Notes: generated by a model not told the origin, from the sequence alone. A stretch of DNA of 33,544 bases from Bacteroidales bacterium (GCA_020859845.1 JAJBVL010000111.1:1-33544); one strand, 5' to 3'; counted from the stretch's first letter, positions 24,580 to 32,799 are shown. Numbers and translations: made by a program.

Positions 24580-25146
24580 ATGAACACAATCATCAACACT
24601 AAAGTACCCGACTTTAGCGTCAACGCCTTTGTTGACGGAGAATTTAAGACAATAAGCAATAAGGATCTTGCCGGCAAATGGACCATCCTATTCTTTTATC
24701 CCGCCGATTTCACCTTTGTATGCCCCACGGAGCTTGTCGACATGGCCGACCACTACGACCAGTTTAAGGCTCTCGGCGCCGAGGTCTACTCGGTAAGCAC
24801 CGACTCGGAGTTTACCCATAAGGCTTGGCACGACACCAGCGACAGCATCAAGAAGGTGAAATTCCCGATGCTCGCCGATAAGACAGGTGCTCTCAGCGAG
24901 GCCCTGGGCGTGCTCAATCCGGCCACCTTCCTGGCCTATCGTGGCAGCTTTATCATCAATCCCGAAGGCGAAATCAAGGTGTTGGAAATCAACGACAACG
25001 GTATAGGGCGCAACGCCGATGAACTGCTGCGCAAGCTCGAGGCTGCTCAGTTTGTGGCTGAGCATGGCGACCAAGTGTGCCCTGCACGCTGGAAGCCAGG
25101 AGCCGCCACTCTTAAGCCCGGAATCGAACTGGTAGGAAAGATTTAA
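24580..25146 (+). CDS. ahpC: Peroxiredoxin AhpC (typical 2-Cys)
   Basis: AhpC reduces hydrogen peroxide and alkyl hydroperoxides. The 188-aa protein has the peroxidatic cysteine in FYPADFTFVCPTEL (Cys48), the supporting arginine in AYRGSFIINP (Arg121) and the resolving cysteine in GDQVCPARWKPG (Cys167), so it is a typical 2-Cys enzyme. The usual partner reductase gene ahpF does not follow: the next gene is a glycosyltransferase. A GGTT-GTTTT-AACC hairpin lies in the upstream region; no clear OxyR-type site was recognised. Confidence 0.95.
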   Translation: MNTIINTKVPDFSVNAFVDGEFKTISNKDLAGKWTILFFYPADFTFVCPTELVDMADHYDQFKALGAEVYSVSTDSEFTHKAWHDTSDSIKKVKFPMLADKTGALSEALGVLNPATFLAYRGSFIINPEGEIKVLEINDNGIGRNADELLRKLEAAQFVAEHGDQVCPARWKPGAATLKPGIELVGKI

Positions 25147-25204
25147 CCCCTGTCTATATATATTTATTTGACTCGTGACAATTATCTATGCTTAGCCGCC
25201 ATCG

Positions 25205-25231
25205 CCTCTCCCTCGGCCTCCGAGGGAGAGG
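25205..25231. repeat. 12-bp perfect hairpin, REP-like
   Basis: CCTCTCCCTCGG (25205-25216), loop CCT, CCGAGGGAGAGG (25220-25231), followed by GTTGGAGG. No T-run follows. The CTCTCCC/GGGAGAG plus GTTGG composition recalls dispersed REP-like elements; it could also end ahpC transcripts. Confidence 0.55.
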
Positions 25232-25364
25232 GTTGGAGGCTTTGTTAATGCATATCCATTCACCACCCCGCTGTAAAGTGAGAAAAAATATTGACTTTTT
25301 TAACGGAGAAAACAGAGAAATTAGTAACTTTGTGTCAACACTCCTAAGCCAGTGTCGTAAAGAA

Positions 25365-26120
25365 ATGTCAGCCGAGCCACTGTTTACTATTATCACTGTG
25401 ACCTACAACGCACAAGCCACCCTCCCCGCTACGCTCCAAAGCGTGGCCGAGCAGACTTGTGCCGACTATGAGCATCTGATAATCGACGGAGCCTCCACCG
25501 ACACCACTCTCGAGATAGCCTCTACGGCTCCACAATCCACCACCCGCGTCTATAGCAGCCCCGACCGTGGCATCTACGACGCCATGAACAAAGGGATGTC
25601 GCTGGCCGCTGGCCGCTATCTTATCTTTCTCAACTCGGGCGACACGTTTCACCACTCCACTACCCTCGGCCTCATCGCCAAGACCATTGCCAACCACCAT
25701 GAGCCGGGCATCGTCTACGGCCAGACCCTTATCGTCGACAGCGAGCGGCGTCCCTTAGGCCCTCGCCACCTCACGGCTCCTCCACAGCTCACGATGAAGA
25801 GCTTTGCCGATGGGATGCTGGTGTGTCATCAGGCCTTCATAGTATTGGCCCGCATAGCTATGCCCTATTCGCTCGATTATCGTTATTCGGCCGACTACGA
25901 ATGGTGTATACGCTGCTTGCAACATTCGCGCCGCAACGTGTTTATCGACGATTATCTCATCGACTATCTCAACGAGGGAGTGACCACGGCCAACCATCGA
26001 GCATCGCTGATAGAAAGGTATAGGATAATGTGTCGCTACTATGGCACCCTCCCCACCATGATGCGCCATGTGAAGTTTGCCTGGCGCCATCTCCGCCGTT
26101 CCTCGATAACAACTCAATAA
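25365..26120 (+). CDS. Family 2 glycosyltransferase
   Basis: The 251-aa protein is a GT-A fold glycosyltransferase that adds a sugar from a nucleotide sugar donor during surface polysaccharide synthesis. The motifs are clear: FTIITVTYNAQATLPATL, IIDGASTDTT, SSPDRGIYDAMNKGMSLAAG, FLNSGDTF (metal/nucleotide-binding Asp region), GQTL and the later HQAFI and YSADYEW acceptor-side segments. This resembles the WcaA-like 'SEPDxGIYDAMNKG' subgroup. I chose ATG 25365, because the longer frame to 25188 crosses a REP-like hairpin and a -7 box TAACTTTG (25325-25332). No other pathway genes are adjacent. Confidence 0.9.
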   Translation: MSAEPLFTIITVTYNAQATLPATLQSVAEQTCADYEHLIIDGASTDTTLEIASTAPQSTTRVYSSPDRGIYDAMNKGMSLAAGRYLIFLNSGDTFHHSTTLGLIAKTIANHHEPGIVYGQTLIVDSERRPLGPRHLTAPPQLTMKSFADGMLVCHQAFIVLARIAMPYSLDYRYSADYEWCIRCLQHSRRNVFIDDYLIDYLNEGVTTANHRASLIERYRIMCRYYGTLPTMMRHVKFAWRHLRRSSITTQ

Positions 26121-26129
26121 CTCACATAT

Positions 26130-26675
26130 ATGACTTATCACATTGCAGTCAATGGCGCGCCTCAAGGTCCTTATACAGTGGACCAACTGCGTGGCCTCAA
26201 CATCACCCCTTCAACCCTCGTCTGGAACAACTCCTTGACCAACTGGACACCCGCTGGCGAGGTGCCCGAGCTTGCCACCTACCTCTTTGGTGGAGCCCAA
26301 GCACCCTCTACCCTCCCCAACGGAGGCTTCCAGAATGCTCAGCCAATCCCCAGCGTGCCTAATCAGGCTCAGCAATCTCAGCAACCCCAACAGCCACAGG
26401 AGCCAATCATCTGCCCTAAGACGTGGCTCTTGGAGTCAATCCTGTGTACACTCTTCTGCTGTCTGCCTCTCGGCATCGTAGCCATCATTAAAGCTTGCCA
26501 AGTGGATAGTTTCTGGAAGGCTCAACAATATCAGCAGGCACAGCAGGCATCGCAGGAGGCTGGCAAGTGGACCAAGTGGGGATTTTTCATCGGCATTGGT
26601 GTCTACCTGCTCTACGTCCTCTTCATCTTGGTAGCAGGCGGCTCTGGCGTGTTTGGCTCCTTTGGCGACCTATGA
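26130..26675 (+). CDS. GYF_2 domain - CD225/dispanin membrane protein
   Basis: The 181-aa protein has an N-terminal GYF_2 (DUF4339) domain, MTYHIAVNGAPQGPYTVDQLRG...LVWNNSLTNWTPAGEVPEL (residues about 1-50). A Gln/Pro linker with QQSQQPQQPQQPQEP follows (about 80-98), then a CD225/dispanin-like part with two membrane spans (LLESILCTLFCCLPLGIVAIIKACQV and WGFFIGIGVYLLYVLFILVAGG). The A-x-x-A-S-x-x-A-x-K-W stretch between the spans is typical. These are membrane proteins of uncertain job, possibly binding Pro-rich partners. It opens a tight group with DUF4286 (4-nt gap) and ruvC (overlap). Confidence 0.8.
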   Translation: MTYHIAVNGAPQGPYTVDQLRGLNITPSTLVWNNSLTNWTPAGEVPELATYLFGGAQAPSTLPNGGFQNAQPIPSVPNQAQQSQQPQQPQEPIICPKTWLLESILCTLFCCLPLGIVAIIKACQVDSFWKAQQYQQAQQASQEAGKWTKWGFFIGIGVYLLYVLFILVAGGSGVFGSFGDL

Positions 26676-26679
26676 TAAG

Positions 26680-26994
26680 ATGATAAGAGTCAACACTACG
26701 TTTGTGGTGCATGAGGGCGTAGAAGAGCCTTTTCTCCAATGGCTGCGCGGCGACTATGTGGCTGGGGCCTTGGAGAGCGGAGTCTTCAACGCCCCCTCAT
26801 TGTCGCGCCTGCTGATGGCTTTGGAGCCTGCCACCGTGAGCTATGCCCTCCAGATGGAGGCGCCAAGCCTTGACGAGGCTCAAAGCTGGATCGACAACGT
26901 TGCGCCACAGTTGATGAGTCCCCTGCTGCGCGAGCATGGCACGGCCGACCGCATCCTCTGGTTTACGTCGTATATGGAGGTGCTCGAGCTATGA
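26680..26994 (+). CDS. DUF4286 family protein
   Basis: The 104-aa protein starts [22 protein letters not shown] and matches my memory of the DUF4286 family of Bacteroidota, small proteins of unknown function with a ferredoxin-like predicted fold. I chose ATG 26680 over an upstream in-frame start (26653) inside the previous gene, because the family starts at the M-x-x-x-N-x-T-F segment. The stop overlaps the ruvC start by four bases (ATGA), so translational coupling is likely. Confidence 0.75.
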   Translation: MIRVNTTFVVHEGVEEPFLQWLRGDYVAGALESGVFNAPSLSRLLMALEPATVSYALQMEAPSLDEAQSWIDNVAPQLMSPLLREHGTADRILWFTSYMEVLEL

Positions 26995-27548
26995 CCGATC
27001 GTGTAATAATAGGCATCGACCCTGGCACCAACGTGATGGGGTATGGTGTGTTGCGCATCGTTGCCAGCAAGCCTCAGATGGAAGCTATGGGGGTGATAGA
27101 GCTCAGCAAGTTTGAGAGCCACTATCTGCGCCTACGTCGCATCTACGACCGTGTGCTGGGCCTGGTGGAGCAATATCTCCCCGACGAGATGGCCATCGAG
27201 GCTCCGTTTTTTGGCAAGAATGTGCAGTCAATGCTCAAGCTGGGGCGCGCGCAAGGCGTGGCCATGGCGGCAGCCTTGAGTCGCGATGTGCCCATCACGG
27301 AGTATGAGCCTCGCAAGATAAAGCAAGCCATCACCGGCAATGGGGCAGCCTCTAAGGAGCAGGTGCAGGAGATGTTGCGGCGTATCCTTAATATCCCCCG
27401 CGAGCAGCTCCTCCCGGAGCTTGACGCCACCGACGCCCTGGGCGCCGCGCTATGCCACTATTATGAGTCGTCGCGGCCACTCAAGACCAAAAGCTCAGGC
27501 TCGTGGAAAGACTTCATAGCGCGCAACCCCGACCGCGTAAAAGAATAA
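26991..27548 (+). CDS. ruvC: Holliday junction resolvase RuvC
   Basis: RuvC is the endonuclease that cuts Holliday junctions with RuvAB. The 185-aa protein carries the four acidic residues of the active site in their usual contexts: Asp10 in [14 protein letters not shown], Glu70 in [11 protein letters not shown], and Asp145 and Asp148 in [13 protein letters not shown]. The middle [17 protein letters not shown] and [23 protein letters not shown] segments fit too. It overlaps the DUF4286 gene and is followed at once by a terminator hairpin. Confidence 0.96.
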   Translation: MTDRVIIGIDPGTNVMGYGVLRIVASKPQMEAMGVIELSKFESHYLRLRRIYDRVLGLVEQYLPDEMAIEAPFFGKNVQSMLKLGRAQGVAMAAALSRDVPITEYEPRKIKQAITGNGAASKEQVQEMLRRILNIPREQLLPELDATDALGAALCHYYESSRPLKTKSSGSWKDFIARNPDRVKE

Positions 27549-27571
27549 AAACGGCGCCAAAGGCGCCGTTT
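27549..27571. terminator. Bidirectional terminator after ruvC
   Basis: AAACGGCGCC (27549-27558), loop AAA, GGCGCCGTTT (27562-27571), then GTTTG. The symmetrical A/T flanks suit termination for ruvC and for the convergent lipoprotein gene. Confidence 0.85.
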
Positions 27572-27587
27572 GTTTGGGGGGATGATG

Positions 27588-28457
27588 TCAATCCACCTGC
27601 ACTACCAGGTAATTGCTCAGACTCCAGAATTTTGTTGGGTCGGTGATTTTCAGCACCTTCTGGCCATTGTTGTCAAATATCTCATAGCTGTCCTTAGGCT
27701 GGTTGGTGAGCACCTTTGCCTTGTTGCTATGCAGTGGGATGCTGAGGAGGGTAGTCTTGTCGCCCACGGTGAAGTAGCTCTTCTCAAAGTCGCTCTCAAG
27801 AATCTTGGTCTTGCGAAGGAAGCCACTTTCGATAATCTTGTTTTTCTTGAGCTCGCCCTTGGTGCCGATAGCGTAGTAGCAAGTGTTGAGCTCCTGATTG
27901 AGGGCGGCTGCCTGCTGCTCAGCCTGTTCACGCTCTATCTTTTCGGAAGCCACGGAGGTTGAAAGCGAGTCGACAGCGCTGTTGAGATTGGCAATCTTCA
28001 CGTTGGCAGCTGCCAGTTCGTTGGTGAGCGATGTGATCTCGGTCTCCTGGTCGGCAATCTGAGCCTTGAGATTGTCGATAGTGCGCAGGAGGGTAGAGTT
28101 TTCGCCATTGCTCTTCTTCACTTGAGCTTCAAGCTGGGCCAGACGCTCGCGACGCTGCTGGAGAGCTTGCTGTATAGCCACCATGTCGTTGCGTAGCTGA
28201 GCCTTGCGCGATTCGTTTTCGCCGGCGATGCCCGAAGGGGTAGAGATGATATGTTCCAGCTCTTTGATTTGGTTCATACCATCCGTAATGTCGTTGATGA
28301 GAGCAAAGAGGCTGTCCTGAGTGGCGAGAGTAGCCTGAAGCTCCGAAGTCAATTCGGCGTTTTGTTCTTCTGAGGCAGCCAATTTTTTCTTCTCTTCTTG
28401 TCCACATCCGGCCAAGATCATTACAGAGAGGATAGCTACGGGAATAATCCTTTTCAT
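27588..28457 (-). CDS. Coiled-coil surface lipoprotein (possible Cbp1-type adhesin)
   Basis: The 289-aa protein has a lipoprotein signal (MKRIIPVAILSVMILAGC, lipidated Cys18) with GQEEKKK straight after the cysteine, an acidic/basic pattern that could direct surface exposure. Residues about 25-200 form a long predicted coiled coil rich in Glu, Gln, Ala and Leu. A small C-terminal globular domain contains CYYAIGTKGELKKNKII and ILESDFEKSYFTVGD. That architecture matches a family often labelled Cbp1 collagen-binding adhesin in Bacteroidota; binding is not shown by the sequence and the label should be treated as tentative. It lies downstream of rsmI on the same strand with an 88-nt gap and ends at a bidirectional terminator. 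Confidence 0.7.
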   Translation of the reverse strand: MKRIIPVAILSVMILAGCGQEEKKKLAASEEQNAELTSELQATLATQDSLFALINDITDGMNQIKELEHIISTPSGIAGENESRKAQLRNDMVAIQQALQQRRERLAQLEAQVKKSNGENSTLLRTIDNLKAQIADQETEITSLTNELAAANVKIANLNSAVDSLSTSVASEKIEREQAEQQAAALNQELNTCYYAIGTKGELKKNKIIESGFLRKTKILESDFEKSYFTVGDKTTLLSIPLHSNKAKVLTNQPKDSYEIFDNNGQKVLKITDPTKFWSLSNYLVVQVD

Positions 28458-28545
28458 ACGCTTGAAATTGAGTTAGAGTAGAATTTTAGTTGAGTTGATT
28501 GACGTGAAAGAATATTTTATTAGGGGGGTGATCTGTAGAATACCT

Positions 28546-29268
28546 CTATTCTTTGTCTTTAAACTTATTGGTATGTATGCGTGGTCCTTCGGCTGGTCGC
28601 GCCCCCTCAACCACAATAACAATCTCTCCGCGGGGATTGTTGACGGTAAAGTGGGCCACGAGCTCGTCGAGGGAGCCGCGCACGGTGGAGTCGTAGACCT
28701 TCGAAATCTCGCGCGACACTGAGGCCTGGCGCTCGCCGCCACAAGCCTCGGCCAGCTGTTGGAGAGTCTTGACCAGCCTCACGGGCGACTCGTAGATGAT
28801 CACCGTGCGAGGCTCAGCAGCAATCTCGGCCAGGCGCGTAGCCCTCCCCTTCTTCAGTGGGAGGAAGCCTTCAAAGCAGAATCTCTCACAAGGGAGGCCT
28901 GAGTTGACTAAGGCAGGGACAAAAGCCGTAGGGCCTGGGAGGGTCTCTACGGCGATATCGCGGCGCCGACATTCGCGCGACAGGAGGAAGCCCGGGTCGC
29001 TGATGCCGGGGGTGCCAGCGTCGGTGATGAGAGCTATATTCTCGCCGCTCTCCAGGCGCGCCATTATAGCCTCAAGGCTGCCATGCTCGTTAAACTTATG
29101 ATGGCTCATGGTAGGAGTGGCTATGTCGAAGTGGCGCAGCAGCACACCGCTCGTGCGCGTATCTTCGGCGAGGATGAGGCTACACGCCTTAAGCGTCTCG
29201 ATGGCTCGAGGCGTCATATCCGCCATATTCCCCACAGGGGTGGGCACCATAAATAGTTTTCCTGCCAT
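28546..29268 (-). CDS. rsmI: 16S rRNA (cytidine-1402-2'-O)-methyltransferase
   Basis: RsmI methylates the 2'-OH of C1402 in the 30S P site using S-adenosylmethionine. The 240-aa protein is a tetrapyrrole-methylase fold enzyme with MVPTPVGNMADMTPRAIETL, AEDTRTSGVLL, ITDAGTPGISDPG (SAM pocket), LPGPTAFVPAL, CFEGFLPLKKG, YESPVRL and SREISKVYD. A 15-bp unit is repeated three times right across its start region (29267-29311). Confidence 0.94.
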   Translation of the reverse strand: MAGKLFMVPTPVGNMADMTPRAIETLKACSLILAEDTRTSGVLLRHFDIATPTMSHHKFNEHGSLEAIMARLESGENIALITDAGTPGISDPGFLLSRECRRRDIAVETLPGPTAFVPALVNSGLPCERFCFEGFLPLKKGRATRLAEIAAEPRTVIIYESPVRLVKTLQQLAEACGGERQASVSREISKVYDSTVRGSLDELVAHFTVNNPRGEIVIVVEGARPAEGPRIHTNKFKDKE

Positions 29269-29311
29269 TTCTGTCTCTCTAATTTCTGTCTCTCTAATTT
29301 CTGTCCCTCTT
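29267..29311. repeat. 15-bp tandem repeat, three units, at the rsmI start
   Basis: Units 29267-29281 and 29282-29296 are identical (ATTTCTGTCTCTCTA); the third (29297-29311) differs at two positions. The first unit overlaps the rsmI start codon (minus strand, 29266-29268). Confidence 0.85.
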
Positions 29312-29314
29312 ACC

Positions 29315-29935
29315 TCAGAATTGCCGCTCTACGTTGGATATAAAGTCTCTCACTTCGGGAGTGGCTGGATCCCAGCAAAGGTCGTTGTAGAGATAATCCT
29401 CCACCTCTTCCATCGAGGCCATACGTGATATCACGTCAACGGTGGCGCTCATCTCTTCGTCGTCGCCCCCAAATAGCTCTCGGCGAAAGCGAAACTTATC
29501 ATTAAGCGCAAAAGCCAGTTGGCGAGGTTGGGGTTGTTGAGGTTGTTGAGGCTGTTGGGGTTGTTGAGGTTGTTGCCGAGGTGGTTGGGGAGCGGGAGCT
29601 TCCGAGGGCGCCTGAGGAGCTGGGGCAGCCTGAGGAGCCGGTTCCTCAGGAGCGGCTTGAGGCGTCGGCTCTGCTTGGGTGGCTTGAGCAGCAGGAGTGG
29701 CTGGCGTTTCGGGGATGGATTGTCCTTCGGTAGAGTATACTTTCACTGCCAGTTCGGCTAATTGCTCTTCGGTAAATTGCTGATCGGGGTGAAGCACACG
29801 ATGGAGCATGTCGACTTTTTCCACTATCAGAGCGTCGACCTCCTTAGGAGCCAAGTCACCACGGCGCATCTTGAGCATTATCAAGCCTTCGAGCTCGAGG
29901 GTGATATCTAGTAGATTATTATATGAATAGGGCAT
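29315..29935 (-). CDS. Conserved protein with Ala/Pro/Gln-rich linker
   Basis: The 206-aa protein has two ordered ends. An N-terminal helix (residues 1-70, ITLELEGLIMLKMRRGDLAPKEV...) and a C-terminal domain (about 142-206) with LNDKFRFRRELFGGDDEEMS and DYLYNDLCWDPATPEVRDF flank a low-complexity linker of about 70 residues rich in P, A, Q and E. The linker ends in QQPQ repeats. The C-terminal pattern LNDKFRFRRELFGG is one I associate with conserved uncharacterised Bacteroidota proteins. No signal peptide is seen. It lies between typA and rsmI on the same strand. Function unknown. Confidence 0.75.
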   Translation of the reverse strand: MPYSYNNLLDITLELEGLIMLKMRRGDLAPKEVDALIVEKVDMLHRVLHPDQQFTEEQLAELAVKVYSTEGQSIPETPATPAAQATQAEPTPQAAPEEPAPQAAPAPQAPSEAPAPQPPRQQPQQPQQPQQPQQPQPRQLAFALNDKFRFRRELFGGDDEEMSATVDVISRMASMEEVEDYLYNDLCWDPATPEVRDFISNVERQF

Positions 29936-29945
29936 TATTTAAGTC

Positions 29946-29987
29946 AAAAGTCAAGAGTCAAAAGTCAAGAGTCAAGAGTCAAAAGTC
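29946..29987. repeat. 7-bp tandem repeat (AAAAGTC / AAGAGTC), six units
   Basis: Six heptamers with two variants (AAAAGTC at 29946, 29960, 29981; AAGAGTC at 29953, 29967, 29974) run to the stop codon of typA. A partial unit precedes them. Such arrays vary in copy number by slippage. Confidence 0.9.
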
Positions 29988-31783
29988 TATTTGTTGGCGC
30001 GCTTGCGCTCGAGCTCGTCAAGGATAATCTTGCGGAGACGCAGATGATGAGGGGTCACCTCCACATATTCGTCGGCCTTGATGTATTCCAAGGCTTCCTC
30101 GAGGCTAAACACTACGGGGGGCACGATGCGTGCCTTGTCGTCGGCGCCAGATGCTCGCATGTTGGTAAGTTTCTTCGACTTGGTGACGTTGACCACTATG
30201 TCGTTATCCTTGGCGTTCTCGCCCACCACTTGTCCGGCATACACTTCCTCTTGGGGGAATATGAAGAAGCGCCCGCGATCTTGTAGCTTATCGATGGCAT
30301 AGGCGTAGGCGGTGCCACCCTCCATAGCTATCAGCGAGCCATTGGTGCGTCGCTCAATGTCGCCCTTCCACGGCTGATACTCGAGGAATCGATGGGCCAT
30401 GATGGCTTCGCCTGCCGAGGCGGTGAGGACGTTGTTGCGCAAGCCAATTATGCCACGCGAGGGGATGTTAAACTCCATGTGAACACGGTCGTTCTGGGTG
30501 GTCATCGACACGAGGTCGCCCTTGCGGCGTGTCACCATATCGATCATCTTGCTCGAATATTCCTCAGGGACATTGATGGTGAGTAGCTCCACTGGCTCAC
30601 ACTTCTTGCCGTCAATCTCCTTGACGATTACCTGTGGCTGGCCCACCTGGAGCTCGTAGCCTTCGCGGCGCATGGTCTCAATCAATACCGAGAGGTGAAG
30701 CACGCCTCTACCATATACCGTCCACTTGTCTTCGTCGGCGCCCTTGCTCACGCGCAGGGCCAGATTGCGGTCGAGTTCGCGCGTCAGTCGCTCGCCAATG
30801 TGGCGCGAGGTGACGTATTTGCCATCCTTGCCAAAGAAGGGGCTGTCGTTGATGGTGAAGGTCATCGACATCGTAGGCTCGTCGATGGCAATGCGAGGCA
30901 GGGCTTCTGGCTCGTTGAGGTCGGCGATAGTGTCGCCAATCTCAAACCCATCTATGCCCACCAGCGCGCAGATGTCGCCACTGCTCACACTCTCCACCCT
31001 CTTGCGGCCCATGCCTTCAAAGGTGTGGAGCTCCTTGATACGCTGCTTCACCACCGAGCCATCCTTCTTGCAGACGGCCACGTCGGAGCCTTCGCGCAGC
31101 GTGCCACGGTGTACGCGGCCTATGGCTATACGCCCCACGTAGCTCGAGAAGTCGAGGCTCGTGATGAGCATCTGAGCTGGACCCTCAAGGGTGGTAGGCG
31201 CGGGTATATGCTCTATGATGGCATCGAGCACGGGGAGTATATTGTCGGTGGGGTGTTGCCAGTCGGTGCTCATCCATCCCTGTTTGGCCGAGCCATAGAT
31301 GGTTGGGAAGTCGAGCTGCTCCTCAGTGGCGTCGAGATTGTACATCAGGTCAAACACCATCTCCTGCACCTCGTCGGGGCGGCAATTGGGCTTGTCGACC
31401 TTGTTGATCACCACCACAGGCTTCAAGCCCATCTGGATGGCTTTCTGGAGCACGAAGCGTGTCTGCGGCATAGGGCCCTCAAAGGCGTCAACCAGCAGCA
31501 GACAGCCGTCGGCCATATTGAGCACACGCTCCACCTCGCCGCCAAAGTCGGCGTGTCCGGGGGTGTCGATGATGTTGATTTTATATCCTTTATAAGTGAT
31601 AGAGACGTTTTTAGATAAGATCGTGATACCGCGCTCGCGCTCCAAGTCGTTGTTGTCGAGAATCAGTTCGCCAGTGGCTTGGTTGTCGCGAAAGAGGTTG
31701 CCGGCCATGAGCATTTTGTCGACGAGGGTCGTCTTGCCATGGTCTACGTGGGCTATGATAGCGATGTTGCGTATATTTTGCAT
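29987..31783 (-). CDS. typA: Ribosome-associated GTPase TypA/BipA
   Basis: TypA/BipA is a translational GTPase related to EF-G, tied to ribosome assembly and stress or cold growth. The 598-aa protein starts [19 protein letters not shown] (G1 at AHVDHGKTT), followed by the G2 switch region [12 protein letters not shown]3 [12 protein letters not shown] and G4 VINKVDKPN. Then come the translation-factor beta-barrel, the EF-G-like domains and the BipA-specific C-terminal domain ending in [15 protein letters not shown] chose ATG 31783: the longer frame (31819) starts upstream of the predicted promoter and adds a non-family hydrophobic tail. The -7 box ends only five bases before the ATG. Confidence 0.96.
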   Translation of the reverse strand: MQNIRNIAIIAHVDHGKTTLVDKMLMAGNLFRDNQATGELILDNNDLERERGITILSKNVSITYKGYKINIIDTPGHADFGGEVERVLNMADGCLLLVDAFEGPMPQTRFVLQKAIQMGLKPVVVINKVDKPNCRPDEVQEMVFDLMYNLDATEEQLDFPTIYGSAKQGWMSTDWQHPTDNILPVLDAIIEHIPAPTTLEGPAQMLITSLDFSSYVGRIAIGRVHRGTLREGSDVAVCKKDGSVVKQRIKELHTFEGMGRKRVESVSSGDICALVGIDGFEIGDTIADLNEPEALPRIAIDEPTMSMTFTINDSPFFGKDGKYVTSRHIGERLTRELDRNLALRVSKGADEDKWTVYGRGVLHLSVLIETMRREGYELQVGQPQVIVKEIDGKKCEPVELLTINVPEEYSSKMIDMVTRRKGDLVSMTTQNDRVHMEFNIPSRGIIGLRNNVLTASAGEAIMAHRFLEYQPWKGDIERRTNGSLIAMEGGTAYAYAIDKLQDRGRFFIFPQEEVYAGQVVGENAKDNDIVVNVTKSKKLTNMRASGADDKARIVPPVVFSLEEALEYIKADEYVEVTPHHLRLRKIILDELERKRANK

Positions 31784-31788
31784 GAGGG

Positions 31789-31820
31789 CAAAGATATATA
31801 AAAGAAATAAGAAGACCAAA
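31789..31820 (-). promoter_or_regulatory. typA promoter, very close to the ATG
   Basis: On the minus strand TTTG (31817-31820), 20 nt, TATCTTTG (31789-31796), then CCCTC and the ATG. It is an exact consensus. The transcript start should fall within a few bases of the start codon. Confidence 0.65.
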
Positions 31821-31821
31821 C

Positions 31822-31860
31822 TAAAAATGCATCCAGGACCATCATGTAGCCTGGATGCAT
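31822..31860 (-). terminator. rplU-rpmA terminator
   Basis: ATGCATCCAGG (31827-31837) pairs with CCTGGATGCAT (31850-31860), an 11-bp stem. On the minus strand it is followed by TTTTTAG, so it ends transcripts coming from rpmA. Confidence 0.85.
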
Positions 31861-31879
31861 CAGTAAGGGGGAGAAACCT

Positions 31880-31910
31880 TTCCGACTCTCGCTGACGGCG
31901 AGCGTCGGAA
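31880..31910. repeat. Second strong hairpin downstream of rpmA
   Basis: TTCCGAC (31880-31886) pairs with GTCGGAA (31904-31910), and CTCGC (31888-31892) with GCGAG (31898-31902), across one mismatch and a 5-nt loop. It lies between the rpmA stop and the terminator and may protect or process the 3' end. Confidence 0.6.
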
Positions 31911-31927
31911 GTGATGAGTTGATTGTG

Positions 31928-32212
31928 TTATGCTTCGGCGGGCTCTTGTGTTGGGGCTGCCACTTTCTCTACGTTGATAAAGCGACGTCCGTTCTTGCCT
32001 TCGCTGAAGTATACTGTGCCATCCACCAGGGCATAGATCGTATGGTCCTTGCCGATGCCTACGTTGAGGCCTGGGTGATGCACTGTGCCACGCTGACGCT
32101 TGATGATGCTGCCAGCCTTAGCAAACTGCCCGCCAAAAATCTTCACACCGAGTCGTTTGCTTTCTGATTCGCGGCCGTTCTTCGAACTACCTACACCTTT
32201 TTTATGTGCCAT
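31928..32212 (-). CDS. rpmA: 50S ribosomal protein bL27
   Basis: bL27 lies near the peptidyl-transferase centre. The 94-aa protein begins [20 protein letters not shown] and contains [40 protein letters not shown] and [18 protein letters not shown], all typical. There is no N-terminal extension of the Firmicutes type. A short Ala/Glu/Pro tail ([10 protein letters not shown]) extends it by about 8 residues beyond common lengths. It is 24 nt downstream of rplU and co-transcribed with it. Confidence 0.98.
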   Translation of the reverse strand: MAHKKGVGSSKNGRESESKRLGVKIFGGQFAKAGSIIKRQRGTVHHPGLNVGIGKDHTIYALVDGTVYFSEGKNGRRFINVEKVAAPTQEPAEA

Positions 32213-32236
32213 GTTGAATCGATGGGGGTTAGGGGG

Positions 32237-32557
32237 TTATGCTACAACTTCTTTAATTAACACCTTGGTGAAGCACTGGCGATGGCCATTCTTGCGGCGA
32301 TAGCCTTTGCGGCGTTTCTTCTTGAAGACAATCACCTTGTCACCTTTTACGAGGGGGGTAAGCACCTCGCAAACTACTTTGGCACCGTCGACAGTGGGGA
32401 CACCCACCTTCACAGCACCGTCGGCTTCGGCGAGGAGCACGCGGTCAAACTCCACCTTGTCTCCTTCTTTGGCCTCATCGCCGAGATAATGAACATACAA
32501 GAACTTGTCAGGCTCAGCCTTGAACTGTTGTCCTTGGATTTCTACGATAGCGTACAT
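32237..32557 (-). CDS. rplU: 50S ribosomal protein bL21
   Basis: bL21 is an early-assembly protein binding 23S rRNA. The 106-aa protein begins [22 protein letters not shown] and has [26 protein letters not shown], the conserved basic stretch, and ends in TKVLIKEV. It heads the rplU-rpmA operon. A strong promoter (32658-32689) and an approximately 95-nt leader with nested pairing lie upstream. Confidence 0.98.
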   Translation of the reverse strand: MYAIVEIQGQQFKAEPDKFLYVHYLGDEAKEGDKVEFDRVLLAEADGAVKVGVPTVDGAKVVCEVLTPLVKGDKVIVFKKKRRKGYRRKNGHRQCFTKVLIKEVVA

Positions 32558-32587
32558 TTAAACTTTTGATGTTTTTATCGAGTTGAC

Positions 32588-32642
32588 TCCGTCGGGCGAG
32601 GGCCTAAACCTGTGGCGCCTACTTGCTCGAGCCCGGTGCGGA
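32588..32642 (-). promoter_or_regulatory. Structured leader of rplU
   Basis: In plus-strand coordinates 32588-32591 (TCCG) pairs with 32639-32642 (CGGA), 32594-32596 (GGG) with 32632-32634 (CCC) and 32597-32600 (CGAG) with 32626-32629 (CTCG). These nest into one stem with small internal loops, placed about 30 nt before the start codon. Many ribosomal-protein operons carry autoregulatory leader RNAs; this could be one. Confidence 0.45.
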
Positions 32643-32657
32643 AAAATTTAGCGACTG

Positions 32658-32689
32658 CAAAGTTACGCCTTATTTCCCACCCGTGCAAA
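32658..32689 (-). promoter_or_regulatory. rplU-rpmA promoter
   Basis: On the minus strand TTTG (32686-32689), 20 nt, TAACTTTG (32658-32665), an exact consensus. Predicted start near 32653. Confidence 0.8.
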
Positions 32690-32799
32690 TCTTTCGCCAA
32701 AAAAATTAGATAGGCTTTGCTCCAGAATATCTCTATGAAAATGGTTATGACCTGCCAGAGAGAAACTTACACGGCCCGACGTTGAGATGACATTGGGGG

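Noticed and set aside
30695-31618. 307-aa plus-strand frame opposite typA
   Set aside because: Antisense shadow of a well-recognised GTPase gene, rich in His and Leu from reversed codons.
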